A stretch of 64,000 nt of DNA. It comes from Phaeosaccion multiseriatum. Its lineage: Eukaryota; Ochrophyta, other classes. The stretch lies in NCBI GenBank assembly GCA_965112735.1, contig OZ218954.1, forward strand, positions 3,472,001 through 3,536,000, written 5' to 3'. Positions within the stretch are counted from its first letter, which is position 1. The number at the start of each line of letters is the position of its first letter. Position numbers and translations under genes: made by a program. Shown one piece after another: positions 22,495 to 31,964 of this stretch. Under the pieces are notes generated by a model, which saw only the letters and a list, made by a program, of their open reading frames with translations, was not told the origin of the DNA and searched no databases.

Positions 22495-24059
22495 CAGTTC
22501 AACAACGCAGAGTCTCTGACGGTGGATGCCCTTGCGGCGGGCAGCAACGTGAGTGTCAAGGAGATTATCCGACACCTCTATCCGCTGCTCAAGTCGGGCT
22601 TGCTGAAGCTTCGGGAAGGAGGACCAGGACCAGGAGGAGGAGGAGGAGGAGGAGGAGGAGGAGGGGGGGGGGAGGGTGGTGCTGGTAGCAGGGCTAAGCA
22701 GGAGGAGCTGGAGGGTGGTCACGTGGGTGAGTTAGTAAGGATGGCAGTGGATGGGCGGGGATGGCATGGGGTGGGATGGGAAGAGATAGGAGGAGATGGG
22801 ATGGGAGGGAAGGGGGAGTAACAAATGTTTTATTTGCGAATAGCGTTGCCCCGCTGCGCGAACGCACTCGCACTCACTCACTTACACACGCACTCACCTG
22901 TTCCTTTCCTTTGCCCCTACCCCCCCGCCCCCCCCCCACCGTCTTTGCCTGTGCCTTGCCTGTACCCCTCTCAAATGGCATCATTTGCCTTTGGCTGCCT
23001 TCTTTGCCATCTGCTACCTTCTCGTTTGGCCTTACGATTGATTTTAATGTCCATCACAGTGGACTTCAACCCCACCTTCAGCAGCTCACGGACGTGCATC
23101 AAGATCAACATTGTGGACCACTCCCGACAGCCCGCCAAGGTGGGTATAGGCGTATGGGCGAAGGGCATGTGGGCAAGCGTATCTATGCACGGTCCAGCTC
23201 TTTCCCACCACGCCTAACTATGTACCCTGTGCCCTTTGGCTGCCATCTCCCTCTCGGCTGCCATTTGCGAATCATGTGCCTTGTTTGTGTGTGTGTTGTG
23301 TGTGTGTGTGTTTGTGTGTATGTGCTTGTACAGGAGGACAGCGTCAGCAAGGAGGTGATTTCCGACCGCAAGGTCAGCCTGTCTGCTGCCATCGTTCGCA
23401 CCATGAAGGCCCGCAAAGAGGTGAGTGGGGAGAGACGGAGAGAGGGGTAGACAGAGAGAGTCAATCTCTTAGCACCATCCTTACGTTAACCCATATCATT
23501 CGTAAAGCCCAACTCCCGTTCACCTTGCGTTACCCCCTTTATCGTTGCGTTAACCCCATCCTCCCTCACGCTAACCCCTTCCTTGGCTCTGCAGCTGGAC
23601 CACGTGGGGCTCGTGCTGGAGGTGAAAAAGCAGCTTGAGCACCTCTTTATGCCGGACATGGCCATGCTCAAGAAACAGGTCAGTGTGGAGAGGGAAAGAT
23701 GTAACATATGTATATATATAATTTATGTATGTATGTATTATTGTCATGTATAGGGAGAGAGTTGGAGGAGTCAACCAGGCTATGTGAATGTGTGCATGGC
23801 TGTGGGTGTGTGTATCGGCGCCTTGAGGGAGGAAAGTGCGCAATTGTGTTGAGTGTAGTCGCTCTTGATTGTCGACTTCGATCGATTTTTGGACCCAAAA
23901 GTTTTGCATGTCGACACACACACACGCACGCACCAACGCACGCTCACACACACACACACCCACGCACGCACACACGCGCCCACCCAGGTGGAGGACCTGA
24001 TCGAGAAGGACTATTTGCAGCGCGTGGACGGGAAGGACGCGTACTTGTATCTGGCATGA
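14362..24059 (+). CDS. Cullin (CUL1-like) scaffold of a cullin-RING ubiquitin ligase, 24 exons
   Basis: Predicted 1215 aa. Exons: 14362-14742, 14976-15094, 15267-15347, 15543-15648, 15900-16025, 16203-16301, 16554-16682, 17038-17223, 17357-17653, 17973-18035, 18196-18285, 18456-18593, 18848-18983, 19238-19501, 19895-20278, 20592-20695, 20952-21069, 21646-21773, 21986-22132, 22498-22726, 23060-23139, 23334-23420, 23595-23678, 23988-24059. Cullins hold an adaptor at the N terminus and a RING protein at the C terminus. Seen: [12 protein letters not shown] near the start of the first cullin repeat, [20 protein letters not shown] and [12 protein letters not shown] in the cullin homology region, [22 protein letters not shown], the Nedd8 domain with IVRTMKARK (candidate neddylation Lys 1160) and a C-terminal YLYLA. 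Normal cullins are about 750-800 aa; the excess is a Gly/Ala-rich N terminus and about 280 mostly low-complexity residues in exons 14-17. The exon 15 acceptor lacks a good pyrimidine tract, so that boundary is the least certain. Confidence 0.93.
20420..21510. repeat. CTTC, CTCA and GAGT tetranucleotide arrays in cullin introns 15-17
   Basis: Intron 15 contains CTTC repeats (20420-20560), intron 16 CTCA repeats (20740-20950) and intron 17 GAGT repeats (21180-21510). Confidence 0.9.
22402..22495. repeat. (CA)n tract directly upstream of the cullin exon 20 acceptor
   Basis: About 45 CA dinucleotides run into the acceptor ACAACAG at 22497. The CA tract replaces a normal polypyrimidine tract. Confidence 0.9.
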
Positions 24060-24622
24060 GCCAACTGTGATTCAAGGGCAGGATGATGAGCAGATGAGCG
24101 CACCTCGTTTCAGGCGTTGGAAGGCCTTTGAAACGGCAGACACGAGTTCAAAGATTGGAAGGTGAAGGTTCTGAAGAGAGAGACACATCAAGCGGCCCAT
24201 TGGAAGGTCTTCGACGGCGCGTACATTCCGCGCAGGCACTGGAAGGCCTTTCTTTGCAAAGGCATGCTTCCTGCCGTTCAATTTCCCCTTCCAACCCTGG
24301 AAGAACTATAACTATTATTACCCGTCATCACCGTCCTCGATTCGCCTTTTGCTTGGTGGGGGGTCAGTGTCTGGCTCAAGTGTCGATGTCTGCCTGGGTG
24401 CAGATGAGGAGGGCGTATTTGTCGGAGAGGCTAGACTGCTACACTCCAGTAACAGTGCGGCTGGTGCTCATGTTGGTTGTCTGTGTTTAGTCCTTGTTGT
24501 AGTTGTTAATTGTCGTCGCTGTTGTGTGTTTTTTGGGGGGGGGCTCCTCGTCAATATCAAATCAGTCCGATCAGAGTGCTGTTAAGGAACTATAAAGGCT
24601 CTGTTTGTGGGTTTGCTCGTCC
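24060..24622. other. Convergent intergenic region after cullin
   Basis: Holds the cullin 3' UTR and the end of the minus-strand gene at 24623. A GGAAGGCCTTT motif occurs at about 24119 and 24251. No further gene is recognised. Confidence 0.5.
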
Positions 24623-25512
24623 TCACACGGGACGGAGAGAAGCTGCTATCCCGGGTGGAGGGAGTAGTCTTCGATGCTCAATCTGTCCATAACTTAGTAA
24701 ATGCAGACTCTGCTGCGATACGATGCATGTACGCACGCGTGCTCGCTCATTCAGGAAAAAACAGAGTCCAGCTTTCCCACCCCGTCCCGCCACTACGCGT
24801 CGTGCCTCGCGCTCTCTGGGCAGTCGGGGCCGCAGATGCCGCAGCCACGAGGCAGAAAGTACATGTGGCTGAAATAGGCGAACCTGTGATGGAATCGAGC
24901 GGACGGGGGCGAAAAAAGCGCTACCTGTCACTTGGTTGGGTCTAGCACTCAGTCCCTCGACAAGACTGGCCACCTCCGAGGGACTCAAGTCGCATAGCTT
25001 AGCTACCAACCGCGCCCGTTGCCTTGCCCAACTCCGCCGCCACCACACAACGCACCAGAACAGCTTGGCCTTGGAGCCCTCGAGACAGCCCTCGTCACGC
25101 CATTCGTTGAGCTGCGGTTCCACGCAGTCCTTCATGTAGGCTCGCCGCGTGGTCCAGCGGCCGTCACAGGGGCACCTCTGGTCGATCTGCCGCACCAGCG
25201 CCACATCAGAGATGCACTGCAGATTGTAGGGTAAAGAGGGGGTTGGTTGCTTTAAGCGAGATAATGGAGCCCATTGGGGGAGATGTTTCCATTGGCCTGA
25301 CAGCACCGCCCTTCTACTCGCTCGTGTGATTTACAATATACCTGCCGGATCTCGCACACAGGAGGCGCAGGGGCGGGGGCTTCGGCCTGGCCGCTCTGCA
25401 GTTGGCGAGTCTGAGCGTGCCCGGCGAGGAGGCTCGAGGACGCGGGCGCGAGGAGAAGGACCAGGCACAGCAGGAACAGCGTCATTGTCGCAGGCAAGGC
25501 GTAGACACCCAT
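24623..25512 (-). CDS. Putative secreted Cys-containing protein, two exons, unknown function
   Basis: Predicted 254 aa from exons 25342-25512 and 24623-25216, joined in phase 0 at a GTATAT donor and a CTGCAG acceptor. ATG 25512 starts a clear signal peptide: short leader, hydrophobic core TLFLLCLVLLLAP, then small residues. The mature part has spaced cysteines (CEIRQC, QRCPCDGRW, KDCVEP, EGCLEG, FWCVVWW, LCDLSP). I do not recognise a family. After SARPNQ there is a possible second donor, so the C-terminal third, which looks less protein-like, may be intron. The gene is convergent with cullin. Confidence 0.45.
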
Positions 25513-25960
25513 CTTTAGCTCTCGCGCTCAGCCTTCTCTCTCTCTGGCCGGCTAAGATTGCTCTAACTGCTTCGCTGGCGCTGCTCTGGCTTAAAAAGGG
25601 TTCGAGACGAATATGTCAATTGGGCAGTTGAGAAGGGATCCCTCAGGAACAGCCAGCCACAACACAGACAGCATCAGGCCACACAAACAAAAGCAGAAGC
25701 GGCACCGATGGAGGGTCATGGTGCCCTACCCTCTGCCGGGCCACCTTCGCTCGCTCCTTCGACTAGAAGCGATGCGCATCGAAGTGCACAGTTAGTCACA
25801 CAAGTAATGGAGAGAGGAAAAGGGAGTAGGTTATGAAAGAAAGGCGCCACCACAAGCGGGAGGAAAGGCACGGCAGCGCTTGGAGGCGGGTGAAGCTCGC
25901 GGCGTCCGCCACCTCGCTTAGCTGTCGCTCGCTTCGAGACGAGACTCTGCAGCACTGGCG
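25513..25960. other. Intergenic region, no gene seen
   Basis: Upstream of the putative secreted protein. It presumably holds its promoter. Only short spurious frames are present. Confidence 0.4.
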
Positions 25961-27200
25961 GGGCGGAGTCGCATCACATTGGTTTCCCCCTGATTCTCTG
26001 AGTCGGTCGTTTCGCTTCGCTCAACTGCCACCGCCTCAGGCTACCTGTGACCCTCCTCGCTCCTTGGGCGAGTGGGAGAGTCCTACGTAGGCTGAGGCGT
26101 AGGCGCCTGAGCGAGGCGAAGCGAGCGAAGATCCAGGCAGGCCCAGGAAGAGCTCGATCACGTGACGATGCTCCACATTGACATGCGGCGCCAACATTAT
26201 GGATGAGCAATGCACTTGCCTCTCGCTTCGAGGCAAGCCTCTCGAGCACGGGCCGGTCGGAGTCGCATCAGCGTGGTTCCCCTCTTGATTGTCTGAGCAC
26301 GGTCGCTTCGCTTCGCTCAGATGCCACCGCATCAGGCTACGTTCGACCCTTTCATACTCCCTGGGCGAGTGGGAGGGTCCCACGTAGGCTGAGGCGTGGG
26401 CGCCTGAGCGAATCGAAGCGAAGGTGCAGGCTGGAAATATTAAGGGAGCGAGAATACATTGTTCGGTCCTGAAGATCATCAGCGAGCCCGAGCCTCTCGA
26501 GCACGGGCCGGTCGGAGTCGCATCAGCGTTGTTCCCCTCTTGATTGTCTGAGCACGGTCGCTTCGCTTCGCTCAGATGCCACCGCATCAAGCTACGTTCG
26601 ACCCTTTCATACTCCCTGGGCGAGTGGGAGGGTCCCACGTAGGCTGAGGCGTGGGCGCCTGAGCGAATCGAAGCGAAGGTGCAGGCTGGAAATATTAAGG
26701 GAGCGAGAATACATTGTTCGGTCCTGAAGATCATCAGCGAGCCCGAGCCTCTCGAGCACGGGCCGGTCGGAGTCGCATCAGCGTTGTTCCCCTCTTGATT
26801 GTCTGAGCACGGTCGCTTCGCTTCGCTCAGATGCCACCGCATCAAGCTACGTTCGACCCTTTCATACTCCCTGGGCGAGTGGGAGGGTCCCACGTAGGCT
26901 GAGGCGTGGGCGCCTGAGCGAATCGAAGCGAAGGTGCAGGCTGGAAATATTAAGGGAGCGAGAATGCATTGTTCGGTCCTGAAGATCATCAGCGAGCCCG
27001 AGCCTCTCGAGCACGGGCCGGTCGGAGTCGCATCAGCGTGGTTGCCCTCTTGATTGTCTGAGCACGGTCGCTTCGCTTCGCTCAGATGCCACCGCATCAG
27101 GCCACGTTCGATCCTCCTTACTCCTTGGGCGAGTGGGAGGGTCCCACGTAGGCTGAGGCGTGGGCGCCTAAGCGAATCGAAGCGAGCGAAGGAGCCGATC
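25960..27200. repeat. 255-bp tandem repeat array (about five units)
   Basis: Units beginning CCTCTCGAGCACGGGCCGG start at 26238, 26493, 26748 and 27003, exactly 255 bp apart. A diverged unit precedes them (about 25960-26200). Each unit contains an inverted pair, CGCTTCGCTTCGCTCAG versus CTGAGCGAATCGAAGCG, separated by roughly 100 bp. Because 255 is divisible by 3, an 85-codon frame stays open across units on the minus strand (26036-27097). I regard that frame as probably non-coding. Confidence 0.9.
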
Positions 27201-27368
27201 GACGAGCGAAGATTACATTAATTCGTTACGTACGGTCTCATTCAAATACATGTACTTTTCCACCCTCTCATGGCAGTGGAGGGGCCCTCCAACCCCGTCT
27301 CCTGTACCTACCCCCAAAATTATATTCAAAGCCAGCCCCTCATCCCTACGCCGGCTAGCAACCACGCC

Positions 27369-29060
27369 TTATCCCTGCTCCTCATGCGCCCTTACCATCG
27401 CATCCCACAGCATCTTAAAGTCGTCTTCCGTAGACAACTTGATGAACATTACACCATCATCGACACTCTCTGCATCTCGCACCAGCGCCCTGCGCGCCTC
27501 CTCCTTGGACCACAGGGTCACCTCGTAGTCCTGAAACGACTCCGGCGAAAAGTTTGCGCACTTTTTGAGGTCGCTCCAGAGGGGCTGACGGCTCTCCACA
27601 ATCACGGGAACCCTGGAGGTACCCTGCTTCCGCTTTTCATAGTCGGTGAAGAGTGTCTCAAAAATATCCAAGCCAGCGGCTGCATCGTTGCCATCCTCCG
27701 GTTTGACGAGCTTATGCACATCCCTGATGACGAGCACAGGTGGCGTCCTGCCCTCCTCGCAGGCAACACTGTCAAGATGCTCAAGAAATGCTCTGGAATT
27801 GGATGCTGTTCCCCCCTTTGAGGCGACGGCTCTGGCCATGGCTGCCCGCACCATGGCAATAATACCGTCCTGGGACTGGCACTGGAGCTCCTGCATGTAT
27901 CTCGACCACATGAGCTCAGGGAAGTCGTCCGCATTGATCGTGACCCCCTTGAGGTCTACCTCCACCACCAGCCTCCCCTCTGCTCTCCAGTCCTCAATGG
28001 CCTTCAGCATGGTGCGGGTCTTGCCCACCGACTGGCGGCCCCACACCATCAGGACACGATGAGTAGGGTCTTGGGACACGTACGTCTTCAGAGCCTTCAG
28101 GTAGGCGCTGTCGTTGAGACGAGGGAGCCCCTGCGTGCCTGATATAGATGCGAAACGAAGTGAGTGAGCAAGAGAGCATGCCTTCCATACCAGCCCGCGC
28201 CATCGCTTGTACCTGTCCACCGCCTTGAGGGGGGCTCTCCAGCATCTTGCTTCATGTGCAGCACTGAAGACACGCGACGAGTTGGACTTGGAGATGGTAT
28301 GCTCGTCAGGGCCCTCAGCAGGGCTGTTGCAGCTCCCGGGTCCTTTTCCTGCGACAGAGAACGCAGTCCAGCAGGAAAGAAGGCCGGAGCACGGTCTGGG
28401 GAGAAGCAAGGCATATAACACGACCATGTGTCACAGGGTGGGTGGGCAGGCAGGGCATAGCGTGGAGCGCGACAGAGACTGCTAAACACAGCCAGCGAGA
28501 GCCAGCGACACAAGAGCTGAGAGCCGAAGAGGGAGACAGAGACGAACACAGACAGAAGGAGAGGGAGACAGACCCAGAGAGAAACGAGAGGGAGGAAAAA
28601 ACGCACAGAGAGGAACAGAGACAGAGAGGGACGAGAGAGACCGAGAGACAGGGGCAGGAACGTGGAGACAGCAATACCACGCCCCCATCACACCGACACC
28701 ACCCAGAGAGAGAAGGGGAGGGAGAGAGAGAGGGATAGAGATGCAGAGGGAGAGAGAGGGAGAGAGAAAGAGAGAGAGGGAGAGAAAGAAAGAAGAGGGG
28801 GGGGGAGAACCTCGGGGGGGAACCTCACACCCCCATTCACCGAAACCACCTACCCAAAAAGCCCCAGCCCCTACCAGCATCACCACTACAACACTCTCCA
28901 CTCTTCTCTTACCATACTGCTTCATTGTCGTCACCCTGTGCCCTTCCGCTGCGGTGGAGGTGTACCTCACCACATGTCCGCCGAAACGGAAGGCCAGCCC
29001 ATGATAGGCGTTGGTGAATACCGTCAGCAGCCAAAGCACGAGCCCCCACATGATGTACAT
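27369..29060 (-). CDS. P-loop NTPase with N-terminal leader, three exons
   Basis: Predicted 366 aa. Exons 28913-29060, 28213-28395, 27369-28138, joined in phases 1 and 1. The N terminus (MYIMWGLVLWLL..) is a hydrophobic leader followed by HGLAFRFGG, so it could be an ER or plastid-type signal (inference). The domain has Walker A GRQSVGKT (144-151) and a Walker B-like strand PPVLVIRD ending at D250, in the style of AAA/STAND-type ATPases; the subfamily is not recognised. WDAM is followed by a perfect GTAAGG donor, so an unrecognised 3' exon is possible; otherwise translation stops 12 codons later at 27369. A degenerate paralogue lies next door in inverted orientation and extends further at its C terminus, which supports a missing 3' exon here. 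The downstream side is occupied by the 255-bp array. Confidence 0.65.
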
Positions 29061-29280
29061 GCTGCTCAGGTATGAATCTTTGGGAGACTCACACGACTTG
29101 TAGCATTTATTATTTTTATTTTTTTTTGTGTCAACAAGTGTTTTGACACAAAAGGGCTCATAAAAAAGACCCAAGCTCGTGTGTTGGTGCTTCAGGAGTT
29201 CCCGGGGGGGGCATTCTGCCTTCGTTCTTTTCCCCCCCTCTCCATCTTCCCCTCTCTCCTCTCTCACTCTCATCTCGTCG

Positions 29281-29416
29281 GGTTGTGTTGGTCCTGTGTC
29301 AGGCACGGAGGAGCTGCGCCGCATTAATCACAGCGCCTACTACAAGGTGCCTCGAGGGAGGTGCTGTGATTAATGCGGGGTAGCTCCTCCGTGCCTGACA
29401 TAGAACGAACACAACC
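29281..29416. repeat. Inverted repeat (about 55-bp arms) made of two head-to-head NTPase exon-3 starts
   Basis: Arm 29281-29335 and arm 29361-29416 are imperfect reverse complements around a spacer of about 25 bp. Each arm contains an acceptor TGTCAG followed by GCACGGAGGAGCT, the start of NTPase exon 3. The right arm belongs to a minus-strand fragment that continues to about 29470 with intron-like sequence shared with the NTPase gene at 27369-29060. Confidence 0.85.
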
Positions 29417-30409
29417 CGAAGAGGAAAAAAGAGGCATACCAGCCCGCGGCATGGCTCGTACCCCCCCCGCGTCTCATGGTCTCCCCATAATTACAATGCC
29501 ATAATGGCCTCCCCTCTAGAGGAGTACGTGTAGGCGGAACATGGTGGGAAAGACGCGCACCATCCAGGATGCCATCGAAGAATGGAGAGAGTAGATGGGA
29601 GGCCGGTGGAGGAGTGGACCTCAAGGGGGTCCATTGAAGAAGTGATGGACCTGGGCATACACTCGGTTGTCTCCCAGAGTGCCGCTGACGTTGTCCTGCC
29701 GGTACTTAAGGACTCGCCAGGGATCGCCCCTTACACGAAGCTGCTGGAGGAGTTGGAGAGAAGGGCAATGAAGAAGGGCAAGAAGCCACCAGTGCTCATC
29801 ATAACGGAGCTGCACAAGCTCATCACACAGGAGGGTGGTTAGGAGACCGGTGATTGTGGAGACCTCCGAGTGTATCGTGAGCTACCTCCAAGCGCAAGTG
29901 ACGTCTCCGCCGCAGTCTTTAAGATGGAAGAGGTGACTGTGTGGCCCAAGGAAGAGGCGAGAAAGGAGCTGATGTGAGCTGCACAGCCTCTCCATGATGA
30001 CAGGCGCACCGAGCGAGTTCTCTACGAACAATATGATGTGTTTGAGAAGCTGTGGAATGCGGGCGATGGAGGGGGCATGCGGGGGAGCTCTTCGACGTGC
30101 ACTTCAGCCTTCCCTTGGGTAAGACTCTGGAGCAGGCCCTGGAAGACAAGCGGAGAGGAGTGAAGGAGGGGATTTTGCAGCTTTCTTGAATGTGCCGGGT
30201 TCAAGCTGAAGCGTGGGCTAGCTGCTACCGACGATTGTCGCCTCCGTGTGGTCATGAAGCTTCGTGGGTCTCCTCTGCAGCTTCCCGTCCGCGATGTGAA
30301 GGACACGTCGGAGAAGGACAGCGTTTACGTACCTGCTGCAGAAGAGTGTGATGTGGTTGGTTGGATGAGGACAGCGAGACCATTGCTCCTTTGCACAGAG
30401 AAGTCATGA
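29303..30409 (+). pseudogene. Degenerate paralogue of the neighbouring P-loop NTPase
   Basis: Fragments in different frames line up in order with the intact minus-strand gene: GTEELRRINHSAYYK (29303), a Walker A remnant MVGKTRTIQDAIEEWRE ending in a stop (29540-29594), KKPPVLIITELHKLI (29780-29824), EEVTVWPKEEARKEL (from about 29925), DVFEKLWNA (about 30035), then ELFDVHFSLPLGKTLEQ and FLECAGFKLKRGLAATDD, which have no counterpart in the intact gene model. Frameshifts and stops separate them. Part of the Walker A glycine-rich start and the segment between 29345 and 29535 are lost or rearranged. A functional gene in this form is unlikely. Confidence 0.75.
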
Positions 30410-31324
30410 GACAGCCATCAAAGCAAAAGTGGAGAGGAGGCAGAGAGCGTGTAGTCATCGCGTCAAGGAAGAAGCGGAGAGAGGAGGAAGAAGATGCATG
30501 AGGCAGCGATACCCGAGGCTAAGAAGGTATAGAGGGTGGGAGCTGCGGTGCTCCGATCTTCCACTGGGGCGGGAGATAGGTGATACAGCAGCAGCGATTA
30601 CTCTGAGCCGTTACCCCAGCCTCTGGCGGCCAAGCCCCCCGATAGTTGCGCATATGGTAGGGAGCATCTCCTCCTGTTGGTGTGTGAGCCAGGGTAATGG
30701 TGCCCCTTCTCAGCGCCACTCCTTGCCCAATAGCCTACAGCTCACTCCAAGCCCCTCACTAAGAAGAGATACTTGTTGAGAGCAAGCGCTGAAATGCCTT
30801 ACATGTACCAGCCCAAGATGTGTGTGTTGAGAGCAAGCGCTGAAATGCCTTGCCAGCGCCTCTGCGCCTTCTCCATAGCAAAGTGCTTCTGTCTGTCCGA
30901 CGGCGTTGGAGCGCGTTTGCTCCTGCTCATGGAAGTGCGTCTTTGGTGGTACCGTGCCCTACGCGGGGCAACGATGTATATACTTCAAAAAATTAATCGA
31001 CTCGGAGGAGAGGTAGTCCCTCCCTCCCTCTCTATCTCTGCTGCTGCCGCTGCTGCTGCTGCTGCCTGGCGGTTTGCTCCCCCTCCACCCATATAAGCAA
31101 CTATCCCAACCAGGCAGCCACCCCAACAACCACATGGCCACCCCACCCCAACCCAACCCAGCCCTGCCACAAGCAACAATATCAACAACGACAAGGACAA
31201 CAACCAAAACAACAACAACGACGACGACGACGACAACAACAACGACACGAAAACAACAACAACAACAACACTAGCACAACAACAATAACAACAACAACAG
31301 CGACAACGAAAACAAAAACAACTC
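30410..31324. other. Intergenic region with short duplicated motifs
   Basis: No gene recognised. A GAGAGCAAGCGCTGAAATG segment is duplicated at about 30777 and 30829. Low-complexity CAA/ACG repeats fill 31175-31320, just beyond the stop of the C2/EF-hand gene. Confidence 0.5.
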
Positions 31325-31715
31325 CTACTGCGCCACAGCTGTCGAAGTGCTCGGGAACAAAATGTTGGGGAACTTCTTGCTCACCACCACAAACTCATCG
31401 AAGCTCAACGAGCCGCTACCGTCCGCATCAGCCTGCCGCATAATGGTCTGAGCCTTCTTGATGACGCTTTTGGCGCCCATCATGTGGTTGGCTTTCAACA
31501 CATCCACCAGCTCGTTCATACTCAAAAAGCCGCTGCGGTCCTCGTCGTAGAGCTCGAAGATGAATTGCGTCCGCTTCTCCTTGGGGTAGTCCACATAGTT
31601 CCCGATACCCAGCAGGAACTCCTGCGTGTGGAGGGGGGAGGAGAAGGAGCCCATGGGTGGGTGTGTATAGGTGGGTGGGTGGGTTTGGGTGGGTGCGTAT
31701 GTGTGTGCGTGTGCA

Positions 31716-31775
<60 letters not shown>

Positions 31776-31840
31776 TGTGTGTGTGTGTGTGTGCGTGTGC
31801 ATGTGCGTGTGTGTGTGTGTGTGTGTGTGTGCGTGTGTGT

Positions 31841-31878
<38 letters not shown>

Positions 31879-31893
31879 GCATGTGCGTATGTA

Positions 31894-31924
<31 letters not shown>

Positions 31925-31927
31925 GTA

Positions 31928-31964
<37 letters not shown>

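Noticed and set aside
26036-27097. 353-residue repeat protein on minus
   Set aside because: Kept only as a repeat: the start lies within a repeat unit, no upstream exon is apparent, and open frame follows from a period divisible by three. Recorded as a finding instead.
28482-29324. 280-codon open frame on minus as one protein
   Set aside because: Only its central part (28913-29060) fits as NTPase exon 1, ended by a GTAAGA donor; the remainder is purine/pyrimidine-rich intron and flank.
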